From Paracoccaceae bacterium (GTDB lineage: Bacteria > Pseudomonadota > Alphaproteobacteria > Rhodobacterales > Rhodobacteraceae): a stretch of 9,394 nt of DNA. The position numbers were made by a program, and so were the translations under genes. The stretch lies in assembly GCA_019090405.1 (NCBI GenBank), contig JAHRVZ010000074.1:1-9394 (forward strand), in the 5' to 3' direction. Under the pieces are notes generated by a model. That model saw only the letters and a program-made list of their open reading frames with translations. It did no database searches and was not told where the DNA came from. Shown here one piece after another: positions 1-6,863 of the stretch (within the stretch, counting starts at the first letter, position 1; each line of letters begins with the position of its first letter).

Positions 1-64
1 TCAGGGCGGCGCAAGTGTGGCTGCGATAGGCGTGCATTGGTATGGTCCCTTCGGGATTAAATAG
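1..64 (+). CDS. Possible 3' end of an upstream gene (partial)
   Basis: The reading frame beginning at base 2 is open from the window edge to a TAG at 62-64 and would encode a 20-residue tail ending in WYGPFGIK. The tail looks protein-like, with a small hydrophobic stretch (ASVAAIGV) followed by aromatic and glycine residues. The other two + frames stop at 58-60 and 26-28. A terminator-like hairpin follows at 98-131, which fits a + strand gene ending here. I do not recognise the family. Twenty codons are far too few to prove coding, so this is mainly a flag for whoever holds the upstream sequence. Confidence 0.35.
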   Translation, partial: QGGASVAAIGVHWYGPFGIK

Positions 65-97
65 ATCGCGCTGATACACCGCGAAGGGCGCGGGAAG

Positions 98-131
98 TCA
101 AGGGCACACTGGCTATTCTGCCCTGCTTTGA
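98..131 (+). terminator. Terminator-like hairpin upstream of cfa
   Basis: The arms AGGGCA (101-106) and TGCCCT (119-124) are perfect complements around a 12-nt loop. The stem can be extended by TCA/TGA pairs across a GCT bulge. It is followed by a T-rich stretch (TTGATGATTGTTTT). The T tract is interrupted, so this is a weak intrinsic-terminator candidate. If real, it would close the possible gene ending at base 64 and insulate cfa. Confidence 0.3.
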
Positions 132-134
132 TGA

Positions 135-163
135 TTGTTTTGGATTTTGGCGAGTTTGATATA
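135..163 (+). promoter_or_regulatory. Candidate cfa promoter
   Basis: TTGTTT (135-140) and GATATA (158-163) are separated by 17 nt, about 34 nt before the preferred cfa start at 197. Both hexamers are imperfect matches to the sigma-70 consensus. The placement supports the ATG at 197 over an upstream ATG at 128, because a transcript starting near 170 would not include the upstream one. Confidence 0.3.
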
Positions 164-196
164 CGCTTTCCCAAGGCCCAAACAAACGAGTACCGC

Positions 197-1399
197 ATGT
201 GGAAATCTGTATTTGACAAAATGCTCTCGCGCCTGATTGTGTCCGGCAGCCTTGAAATTGCCTATCCCGATGGCGAAACGCGCAGCTATGGTGCGCCCAA
301 CGGCAAAACTGCAACGCTGTCCATCACCGACCCCGCCGCGCTGCGTGCATTATGCCTGCAACCCGATCCGGCCTTTGGCGAGGCCTATATGGATGGTGAT
401 CTGATCGTCAAAGATGATGATCTGGACACATTGATGCAAATTATCGCTGAAAACCGGCGTGAGGGTGCATTTCCACCTTGGGTAATGGCCTATAACGCCA
501 CACGGTTTCGACTGCGAAGCTGGCTGCAACGCAATACTGCGGCCAGTGCGCGGGCCAATGTGGCGCATCACTATGATATTTCCGACGATCTATATGCGCT
601 CTTTTTGGACGGCGATATGCAATATAGTTGTGGTTATTTCACCGACCCCGCGATGTCGCTTGAGGACGCCCAGACCGCCAAGAAACAACATATCGCCAGG
701 AAACTACGCATCGAGCCGGGAATGCGCGTGCTGGATATTGGCTGTGGCTGGGGGGGTATGGCGCTAACTTTGGCGCAGGATTTCGGCGCGCAGGTCACTG
801 GCGTGACGCTATCGGAAAACCAGCTTGGCACTGCCCGGGCACGCTCGATTAAGGCTGGATTGCAAGACCAAACTGATTTTCGCCTGCTCGATTATCGGTC
901 GCTAGAAGGGCAATTTGACCGGATAGTTTCGGTTGGAATGCTCGAACATGTGGGATTGCCGCATTATGATGAGTATTTTGCCAAACTGTCCGATTTGCTG
1001 GACAGTGACGGCATTGCCCTGATCCACACAATCGGGCGCAATTGTCCGCCGCACAATCAATCCAAATGGATCAATAAGTACATCTTTCCCGGGGGCTATG
1101 TTCCTTCGCTTTCAGAGCTTTCAGTTTCGATTGAAAACTCGGGTCTCTGGAATACGGATGTTGAAGTCTGGCGGCTGCATTATGCCATGACCATTCGTCA
1201 TTGGCGCCGCCGGTTTGAGGATAATCTGGAAATCGTGCGAAAAACCTATGACGACAGATTCATCCGCATGTGGCGTTATTACCTGACGGCCTGCATCCAT
1301 GCCTTTGAAATCCAGCAACAGGCGGTGTTTCATTTCCAACTGGCTCATAAACGCGATGCCGTGCCAATTACGCGGGACTATCTCTATACTGCCCGGTAA
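197..1399 (+). CDS. cfa: Cyclopropane-fatty-acyl-phospholipid synthase
   Basis: Transfers a methylene group from S-adenosylmethionine to the cis double bond of an unsaturated acyl chain in membrane phospholipids, giving a cyclopropane ring; acts at the inner face of the cytoplasmic membrane. The protein has 400 residues. An N-terminal lipid-binding region (about 1-110) precedes a class I methyltransferase domain with SAM motif VLDIGCGWGG (178-187). The bicarbonate-site residues known from E. coli Cfa have clear counterparts: C145 in QYSCGY, E250 in GMLEHVG, H277 in HTIG and Y329 in HYAMT. The C-terminal helical region (about 325-400) is complete. The frame is open back to an ATG at 128, but the extra 23 residues lack family character and would overlap the candidate promoter, so I chose ATG 197; its ribosome-binding site is weak (ACGAG). 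Monocistronic as far as visible. Related SAM enzymes of this superfamily exist, but conserved active-site residues make Cfa very likely. Confidence 0.93.
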   Translation: MWKSVFDKMLSRLIVSGSLEIAYPDGETRSYGAPNGKTATLSITDPAALRALCLQPDPAFGEAYMDGDLIVKDDDLDTLMQIIAENRREGAFPPWVMAYNATRFRLRSWLQRNTAASARANVAHHYDISDDLYALFLDGDMQYSCGYFTDPAMSLEDAQTAKKQHIARKLRIEPGMRVLDIGCGWGGMALTLAQDFGAQVTGVTLSENQLGTARARSIKAGLQDQTDFRLLDYRSLEGQFDRIVSVGMLEHVGLPHYDEYFAKLSDLLDSDGIALIHTIGRNCPPHNQSKWINKYIFPGGYVPSLSELSVSIENSGLWNTDVEVWRLHYAMTIRHWRRRFEDNLEIVRKTYDDRFIRMWRYYLTACIHAFEIQQQAVFHFQLAHKRDAVPITRDYLYTAR

Positions 1400-1415
1400 T
1401 CCCACCGCTTGGAAT

Positions 1416-1447
1416 AAGGGCCGCGAAATCAGAGGGTTTTCGGCCTT
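1416..1447 (+). terminator. Weak terminator-like hairpin after cfa
   Basis: AAGGGCCG (1416-1423) pairs with CGGCCTT (1441-1447) with one bulged G. An inner AAA/TTT pairing is possible across a two-base bulge. A run of six T residues comes only at 1458-1463, about 10 nt after the stem, so this is not a textbook intrinsic terminator. It lies 17 nt after the cfa stop codon, where an end of transcription would be expected. Confidence 0.35.
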
Positions 1448-1495
1448 GTGGACGTGATTTTTTGGCTAAGCAGATTGCAAAGGCGGCGATAGCCC

Positions 1496-1523
1496 TTGCA
1501 CCTTTCCAGCCCGTGCCTATAAC
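1496..1523 (+). promoter_or_regulatory. Candidate carB promoter
   Basis: TTGCAC (1496-1501) and TATAAC (1518-1523) are separated by 16 nt. The -10 element matches the sigma-70 consensus at five of six positions; the -35 matches only TTG. A start near 1530 would give a leader of about 54 nt before carB. That leader ends in a good ribosome-binding site, AAGGGG (1571-1576), seven nt before the ATG. I see no attenuator or other pyrimidine-responsive leader in this 184-nt gap. Confidence 0.42.
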
Positions 1524-1583
1524 GCAGGACAATTTGGACGCATTGGGGGTGTCCATCTCGTAGAATCATCAAGGGGCCGCGCG

Positions 1584-4500
1584 ATGCCAAAAAGAACCGA
1601 CATCCAGTCGATCATGATAATCGGCGCGGGCCCAATTGTCATCGGACAAGCCTGCGAATTTGATTATTCTGGTGCTCAGGCCTGCAAAGCCCTGCGCGAA
1701 GAAGGCTACCGGGTCATTCTGGTCAATTCGAACCCGGCCACTATCATGACCGATCCGGGTCTGGCTGACGCGACCTATATCGAACCGATCACCGCTGACG
1801 TCGTTGCCAAGATCATCGAAAAAGAACGCCCCGACGCCCTTTTGCCAACCATGGGTGGGCAGACTGGCCTTAACACATCGCTTGAACTTGAAGAAATGGG
1901 TGTGCTGGAAAAATTCGGCGTCGAAATGATTGGCGCCACCCGCGATGCCATCGAGATGGCTGAGGATCGCAAACTGTTCCGCGAAGCAATGGATCGTCTT
2001 GGCCTTGAAAACCCCAAAGCCACGATTGTCACGGCTCCGAAATTTGACGATGGCAAGGCTGATTTAGCCGAAGGCGTACGCATCGCTTTGGAATCGCTGG
2101 ATGACATAGGGTTACCCGCAATCATCCGCCCCGCCTTTACCCTTGGCGGCACTGGCGGGGGCGTCGCCTATAACCGTGAAGATTATGAACATTTCTGCCG
2201 CTCGGGGATGGACGCCAGCCCGGTCAACCAGATCCTGGTCGACGAAAGCCTGCTGGGTTGGAAAGAATTCGAAATGGAGGTCGTGCGCGATACGGCTGAC
2301 AATGCGATCATCGTCTGCGCCATCGAAAACATCGACCCGATGGGTGTGCATACCGGCGACAGCATCACCGTCGCCCCTGCCCTGACGCTGACCGACAAAG
2401 AATACCAGATCATGCGCAACGGCAGCATCGCTGTTCTGCGCGAAATTGGCGTCGAAACCGGTGGATCAAACGTGCAATGGGCGATCAATCCTGACGACGG
2501 GCGCATGGTGGTCATCGAAATGAACCCCCGCGTGTCACGATCATCTGCATTGGCCTCCAAGGCCACAGGGTTCCCGATCGCCAAAATCGCGGCGAAACTG
2601 GCAGTCGGCTATACGCTGGACGAGTTGGACAATGACATCACCAAGGTGACACCCGCCAGTTTCGAGCCGACCATCGACTATGTCGTCACCAAAATCCCGC
2701 GCTTTGCCTTTGAAAAATTCCCCGGCTCGGAACCGTTGCTGTCCACCGCGATGAAATCGGTAGGCGAAGCCATGGCGATTGGCCGGACCATCCACGAATC
2801 GCTGCAAAAGGCGCTTGCGAGCATGGAAACCGGCCTGACCGGCTTTGACGAAATCGAAATTTCCGGTGCCAATGACCCGGTTAACGGTAAAGCCGCGATT
2901 ACCAAGGCGCTGTCGTTGCAAACCCCGGACCGGATACGCGTCATTGCGCAGGCGATGCGCGAAGGTCTGAAAGATCATGAAATTCAGGCGATCACCAGTT
3001 TCGACCCCTGGTTCCTTGCCCGTATCCGCGAAATCATCGAGACCGAGCAAGAGATCGAAGCAAGTGGGTTGCCATCAGACGCTAATGGGCTGCGCGCGCT
3101 TAAGATGATGGGCTTTAGTGATGCCCGCCTTGCCAAGCTGACCGGACAAACCGAGGCAAATGTGCGCCGGACCCGCCAGAACCAAGGCGTGGTTGCAGCG
3201 TTCAAACGGATCGACACCTGCGCCGCCGAATTTGAGGCGCAGACGCCATATATGTATTCCACTTACGAAGCCCCGATGATGGGCGAAGTCGAATGCGAAG
3301 CGCGGCCGTCGGATCGGAAAAAAATTGTCATTCTGGGCGGTGGGCCAAACCGGATCGGTCAGGGGATCGAATTTGATTACTGCTGCTGTCACGCCTGTTA
3401 TGCGCTGACCGATGCGGGTTATGAAACCATCATGATCAACTGCAACCCGGAAACGGTCAGCACTGATTATGACACCTCGGACCGGTTGTATTTCGAACCT
3501 TTGACCTTTGAACATGTCATGGAAATTCTGCGGGTCGAGCAGGAAAATGGCACCTTGCATGGCGTCATTGTACAGTTTGGCGGCCAGACTCCGCTGAAAC
3601 TGGCCAACGCGCTTGAGGCCGAAGGCATTCCGATCCTTGGCACCACACCAGACGCCATTGATCTGGCCGAAGACCGTGAACGGTTCCAGCAACTGGTGCA
3701 GGAACTGGGGCTGAAGCAGCCGCATAACGGAATTGCCTCGACTGACGCGCAAGCGCTTGAAATTGCCGTTGAAATCGGCTTTCCACTGGTCATCCGCCCG
3801 TCTTATGTGCTTGGTGGTCGTGCCATGGAAATTGTGCGCAATATGGCGCAACTGGAACGCTATATTGCCGAGGCCGTCGTGGTTTCTGGCGACAGTCCGG
3901 TGCTGCTTGACAGCTATCTGTCAGGTGCCGTGGAACTGGATGTCGATGCAATTTGTGACGGCAAGGACGTGCATGTCGCGGGCATTATGCAGCATATCGA
4001 AGAGGCCGGCGTTCATTCGGGCGACTCGGCCTGCTCATTGCCGCCCTATTCGCTGTCTGATGACATCATTGCCCAGATTAGGGTTCAGACCCATGCCCTT
4101 GCAATGGGGCTGAATGTTGTTGGCCTGATGAATATCCAGTTCGCAATCAAAGATGGCGAAATTTTCCTGATCGAGGTTAATCCTCGGGCGTCACGGACCG
4201 TGCCGTTTGTCGCCAAGGCCACCGATTCCGCCATCGCGTCCATCGCCGCAAGGGTCATGGCTGGCGAACCATTGAGCAACTTCCCGGCGCGCGCGCCTTA
4301 TGTGGACGCAGATTACGACAAAACGATGCCGATGGCCGATCCGATGACGCTGGCCGATCCAAACATGCCTTGGTTCTCGGTCAAAGAGGCCGTGCTTCCG
4401 TTCGCGCGGTTCCCCGGAATGGACACGCTGCTTGGGCCGGAAATGCGCTCGACCGGAGAAGTCATGGGGTGGGATCACGACTTTCCCCGCGCGTTTCTCA

Positions 4501-4925
4501 AGGCGCAGATGGGGGCCGGAATGGTGCTGCCAACGGGCGGCTGTGCCTTTATCTCAATCAAAGATGCAGACAAGGGCCATTTGATGCTTGAAGCGGTGCA
4601 AGTCCTGGCATCGCTGGGCTTTGCGCTGGTGGCCACGCGCGGCACGCAGCGCTGGATTGTCGATCAGGGCGTACCCTGTGACGTGGTAAACAAAGTTTAC
4701 GAAGGCCGGCCAGACATTGTCGACATGATGAAAGATGGCGGCGTGCAACTGCTGATGAACACCACCGAAAGCGCGCAGGCGGTTGAGGATTCCAAAGGTA
4801 TCCGATCGGTCGCATTATACGACAAAATCCCGTATTTCACCACCGCTGCAGGCTCGCACGCGGCGGCACTTGCAATCAAAGCGCAGGCCGAAGGCGACGT
4901 TGGCGTTAAGTCGCTGCAGGGGTAA
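1584..4925 (+). CDS. carB: Carbamoyl-phosphate synthase large subunit
   Basis: Makes carbamoyl phosphate from bicarbonate, two ATP and ammonia supplied by the CarA glutaminase subunit; the product feeds pyrimidine and arginine synthesis in the cytoplasm. The 1113 residues show the expected duplicated layout. The first half has IIGAGPIVIGQ near residue 12 and the ATP-grasp loop RPAFTLGGTGGG at 182-193. The second half has ILGGGPNRIGQG near residue 582 and RPSYVLGGRAM at about 738-748. An oligomerisation segment lies between them, and a C-terminal MGS-type allosteric domain spans about 985-1105, containing TRGTQRW and NKVYEGRPDI. E. coli CarB has about 1073 residues; the extra length includes an acidic insert before the first ATP-grasp loop, which I believe is usual in alphaproteobacteria. 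ATG chosen because AAGGGG lies seven nt upstream and the N-terminus matches the family. carA is not in the window, so the two subunits are not adjacent here. No frameshift or missing key motif. Confidence 0.98.
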   Translation: MPKRTDIQSIMIIGAGPIVIGQACEFDYSGAQACKALREEGYRVILVNSNPATIMTDPGLADATYIEPITADVVAKIIEKERPDALLPTMGGQTGLNTSLELEEMGVLEKFGVEMIGATRDAIEMAEDRKLFREAMDRLGLENPKATIVTAPKFDDGKADLAEGVRIALESLDDIGLPAIIRPAFTLGGTGGGVAYNREDYEHFCRSGMDASPVNQILVDESLLGWKEFEMEVVRDTADNAIIVCAIENIDPMGVHTGDSITVAPALTLTDKEYQIMRNGSIAVLREIGVETGGSNVQWAINPDDGRMVVIEMNPRVSRSSALASKATGFPIAKIAAKLAVGYTLDELDNDITKVTPASFEPTIDYVVTKIPRFAFEKFPGSEPLLSTAMKSVGEAMAIGRTIHESLQKALASMETGLTGFDEIEISGANDPVNGKAAITKALSLQTPDRIRVIAQAMREGLKDHEIQAITSFDPWFLARIREIIETEQEIEASGLPSDANGLRALKMMGFSDARLAKLTGQTEANVRRTRQNQGVVAAFKRIDTCAAEFEAQTPYMYSTYEAPMMGEVECEARPSDRKKIVILGGGPNRIGQGIEFDYCCCHACYALTDAGYETIMINCNPETVSTDYDTSDRLYFEPLTFEHVMEILRVEQENGTLHGVIVQFGGQTPLKLANALEAEGIPILGTTPDAIDLAEDRERFQQLVQELGLKQPHNGIASTDAQALEIAVEIGFPLVIRPSYVLGGRAMEIVRNMAQLERYIAEAVVVSGDSPVLLDSYLSGAVELDVDAICDGKDVHVAGIMQHIEEAGVHSGDSACSLPPYSLSDDIIAQIRVQTHALAMGLNVVGLMNIQFAIKDGEIFLIEVNPRASRTVPFVAKATDSAIASIAARVMAGEPLSNFPARAPYVDADYDKTMPMADPMTLADPNMPWFSVKEAVLPFARFPGMDTLLGPEMRSTGEVMGWDHDFPRAFLKAQMGAGMVLPTGGCAFISIKDADKGHLMLEAVQVLASLGFALVATRGTQRWIVDQGVPCDVVNKVYEGRPDIVDMMKDGGVQLLMNTTESAQAVEDSKGIRSVALYDKIPYFTTAAGSHAAALAIKAQAEGDVGVKSLQG

Positions 4926-4995
4926 CAGTATGACCTTAGCCGTAGGCTGGGCGTAAGCGTGTCTTTGAAATAGCCTAGGGTTTCCCCAACCCGCG

Positions 4996-5027
4996 TTGAC
5001 CTTGCTCCCGCCTGCCCTCATCTATAC
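4996..5027 (+). promoter_or_regulatory. Candidate promoter of the KAS III-like gene
   Basis: TTGACC (4996-5001) matches five of six -35 positions. A -10-like TCTATA/CTATAC follows at 5021-5027, 19-20 nt downstream, which is slightly long. Transcription from here would start about 25 nt before the coding region. It argues that the gene is expressed independently of carB, whose stop lies 132 nt upstream of the start codon. Confidence 0.4.
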
Positions 5028-5045
5028 CGTCAACAAATACTATTC

Positions 5046-5050
5046 GGGGA
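5046..5050 (+). promoter_or_regulatory. Ribosome-binding site that fixes a TTG start
   Basis: GGGGA ends seven nt before TTG at 5058-5060. The first in-frame ATG codons lie far inside the conserved protein (around residue 82), so the TTG with this Shine-Dalgarno sequence is the only sensible start. Confidence 0.65.
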
Positions 5051-5057
5051 CACTCAG

Positions 5058-6185
5058 TTGACTTATACACCAGCCATCACTGGCACTGGGGTTTTTACGC
5101 CAGACCTGACCATTACCAACGCCGAACTGGTCACCGCCTTTAACGCCTATGCTGACAAGTTCAACATTGAACACGCCGATGCAATCGCGGCGGGTGAGGT
5201 TGCGGCGCTGAGCCATTCGTCAGAAGAGTTTATTTACAAATCTTCTGGCATTGAAAAACGCTATGTCATCGACAAATCCGGCATTCTGGACCCCGATGTC
5301 ATGCACCCCCTGTTGCGCCAACGCCTTGATGACGAACCATCTTTGATGGCTGAAATGGGTGCGGATGCCGCCAACAAGGCACTGGCAAAGGCAGGTAGAA
5401 CGGCCGATGACGTGGACGCAGTGATTTGTGCGGCGTCCAACATGGAGCGGGCCTATCCCGCCGTCGCCATCGAAATTCAGGATCTTCTGGGCGTCAAAGG
5501 CTTTGCATTTGATATGAACGTTGCCTGTTCGTCAGCCACATTTGGCATTCAGGCCGCGGCTGACATGGTTCGGTCCGGTTCAATCCGGTCAGCATTGGTG
5601 GTTAACCCCGAAATCTGTTCAGCGCATCTGGAATGGCGGGATCGCGATTGCCACTTTATCTTTGGCGACGTCGCAACAGCCACCCTGATTGAGCGTCAGG
5701 AAGATGCCACAGGCACCCATTTCGAAATCATATCAACGCGCTGCGCCACCGAATTTTCCAACAACATCCGCAATAACAACGGCTTTCTGCGCCGCTCGCG
5801 CCCGGATGGGGTCAAGGACCGGCGGGACATGCAGTTCATGCAGAACGGTCGCCGCGTATTCAAAGAAGTGCTGCCAATGGTTGCCAAACATATTGCCAGT
5901 CATATGGCCGAAGAAGGCGTTGCCAGTGACGACATGAAACGACTGTGGTTGCATCAGGCCAATAAGGCGATGAACGATTTTATCGGGAAAAAGGCGCTTG
6001 GTCGTGCGCCCAAAGCGGGCGAGCAGCCAAATATTCTGCAGGACTACGCCAATACATCCTCGGCAGGCTCGATCATTGCGTTTTCGCAGAACTCGGATGA
6101 TCTGGGGAATGGCGACTATGGCCTGATCTGTTCATTCGGAGCCGGATATTCGGTGGGGTCGGTCCTGCTGCAACACCACCTCTGA
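5058..6185 (+). CDS. 3-oxoacyl-ACP synthase III family protein (long form)
   Basis: Thiolase-fold condensing enzyme of the KAS III family, which joins an acyl-CoA to malonyl-ACP to start or prime fatty-acid chains in the cytoplasm. The Cys-His-Asn triad is visible: C157 in NVACSSATFG, H299 in LWLHQAN and N332 in YANTSSAGS. The glycine-rich C-terminal loop SFGAGYSVGSVLL (359-371) is present. At 375 residues it is about 55 longer than classical FabH (about 317), with extra sequence near 25-95 that includes an EEFIYKSSGIEKRYV segment. It closely resembles, from memory, the Pseudomonas PA3286 lineage, reported to use C8-CoA from beta-oxidation to feed fatty-acid synthesis. I therefore infer an acyl-CoA salvage or priming role rather than the essential FabH. 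The start is TTG. Its stop lies five nt from the end of the convergent helix-turn-helix gene. Substrate length is not readable from sequence. Confidence 0.88.
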   Translation: MTYTPAITGTGVFTPDLTITNAELVTAFNAYADKFNIEHADAIAAGEVAALSHSSEEFIYKSSGIEKRYVIDKSGILDPDVMHPLLRQRLDDEPSLMAEMGADAANKALAKAGRTADDVDAVICAASNMERAYPAVAIEIQDLLGVKGFAFDMNVACSSATFGIQAAADMVRSGSIRSALVVNPEICSAHLEWRDRDCHFIFGDVATATLIERQEDATGTHFEIISTRCATEFSNNIRNNNGFLRRSRPDGVKDRRDMQFMQNGRRVFKEVLPMVAKHIASHMAEEGVASDDMKRLWLHQANKAMNDFIGKKALGRAPKAGEQPNILQDYANTSSAGSIIAFSQNSDDLGNGDYGLICSFGAGYSVGSVLLQHHL

Positions 6186-6190
6186 GGCGA

Positions 6191-6640
6191 CTATTCCTGC
6201 AAATGCAGCTTCATGTCGATCAGAACCTGTTGCAGCAACAATGTTTCCTGCAATAGCCGCTTGGCTTCATTTTCGGTGATGATTCCATCTTCCATCGACT
6301 GCTGATATTCGGCCATCAACATTGCAAACCGCTGGCTAAGCGCAATCACATCGGAATTGACCCCGCCGGTATTTACCGAATTCACCTGTCGGGTGTCATG
6401 CGATAGCGTGATGTTTTTTAACTCAGCCAAGGCGCTGGTGACATGCGGATAGGATGCTACAGCTTCTAGTTGGGCCACCGCATCCACCGGCATGAACCGG
6501 TTCGCGTGTTCTTCATTGTCCGAATAATACCGGCCAAGCGTCGCCTTGGATTTGCCTGTAACTCTGCAGGCTTCTTCAATGCCAACATCCTTAACCAGAG
6601 ATTCAGTGTGCTTTTTCAAATAACTACTAATATCGGCCAT
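6191..6640 (-). CDS. Helix-turn-helix protein of unknown function, phage-regulator-like
   Basis: A 149-residue protein I do not recognise by name. Residues about 15-40 read as a helix-turn-helix: VGIEEACRVTGKSKATLGRYY has the A-x3-G-x-S-x5-R-Y spacing typical of DNA-binding helices. A polar linker (about 80-97, rich in Asn, Thr and Gly) leads to a helical, amphipathic C-terminus (about 97-149) with DGIITENEAKRLLQE, resembling the DGxI-xxxE-xxRLxxE ending of CII/CP76-type phage regulators. That resemblance is from memory and weak. The frame is open back to an ATG at 6679, but the extra 13 residues have no ribosome-binding site and little family character, so I use ATG 6640; its own site (AGCGGA) is poor. 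No phage genes lie nearby. It faces tdk across a 487-nt repeat-rich gap and converges on the synthase gene. Likely a cytoplasmic transcription regulator; target unknown, possibly the repeats in its own upstream DNA. Confidence 0.72.
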   Translation of the reverse strand: MADISSYLKKHTESLVKDVGIEEACRVTGKSKATLGRYYSDNEEHANRFMPVDAVAQLEAVASYPHVTSALAELKNITLSHDTRQVNSVNTGGVNSDVIALSQRFAMLMAEYQQSMEDGIITENEAKRLLQETLLLQQVLIDMKLHLQE

Positions 6641-6739
6641 CAAAAATATCCGCTGTCCTCGTGAGCAACCCAATGTCATGCGGGGAATTGCTCGTTCTTT
6701 TTCCCATTACTGTCTTTTAATCCAAATGCAATACCTTTG

Positions 6740-6763
6740 CTATCCCTACAGTTTAGGGGACAG
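6740..6763. repeat. Imperfect inverted repeat, operator candidate
   Basis: CTATCCCT (6740-6747) and AGGGGACAG (6755-6763) are imperfect complements around a 7-nt spacer. The element includes two direct copies of ACAGT (6748-6752 and 6760-6764), and the inverse ACTGT occurs at 6709-6713. It lies about 100 nt before the start of the helix-turn-helix gene, where an autoregulatory operator might sit. No binding protein can be named from sequence. Confidence 0.4.
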
Positions 6764-6810
6764 TGTGAGTACCGGGTGATTTTTATACCTGTTAAAGAGT
6801 ATGATTTTTC

Positions 6811-6840
6811 AGAGGTGTCTTTTATCTCACCTCTTGTTTT
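6811..6840 (+). terminator. Intrinsic terminator-like hairpin with no upstream + gene
   Basis: AGAGGTG (6811-6817) and CACCTCT (6828-6834) form a perfect 7-bp stem with a 10-nt loop, followed by TGTTTT. On the - strand the stem is followed by an A tract, so only + strand transcription would end here. The nearest + coding region upstream stops at 6185 and the intervening gene is on the other strand, so the transcript it would terminate is unannotated. Confidence 0.5.
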
Positions 6841-6863
6841 CGGTCACTTATGTGATTGCGATA

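Noticed and set aside
1..219. 72-codon - strand open frame at the left edge
   Set aside because: It lies opposite the cfa 5' end and its promoter, has no ribosome-binding site and a protein without recognisable character.
1400..1583. Pyrimidine-responsive leader peptide or attenuator before carB
   Set aside because: Short frames here stop quickly or lack ribosome-binding sites, and there is no terminator/antiterminator pair close to the carB start.
3075..3851. 258-codon - strand open frame inside carB
   Set aside because: Its length reflects the codon bias of carB on the other strand; the carB protein here is highly conserved and the antisense protein has no domain-like features.
6197..6208. 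CTGCA-AA-TGCAG hairpin near the convergent gene ends
   Set aside because: Only five pairs with a two-base loop, no T tract on either strand, and it lies in the last codons of the helix-turn-helix gene.
6470..6664. 64-codon + strand open frame opposite the helix-turn-helix gene
   Set aside because: Antisense shadow; the - strand protein has a clear DNA-binding motif and this one has nothing recognisable.
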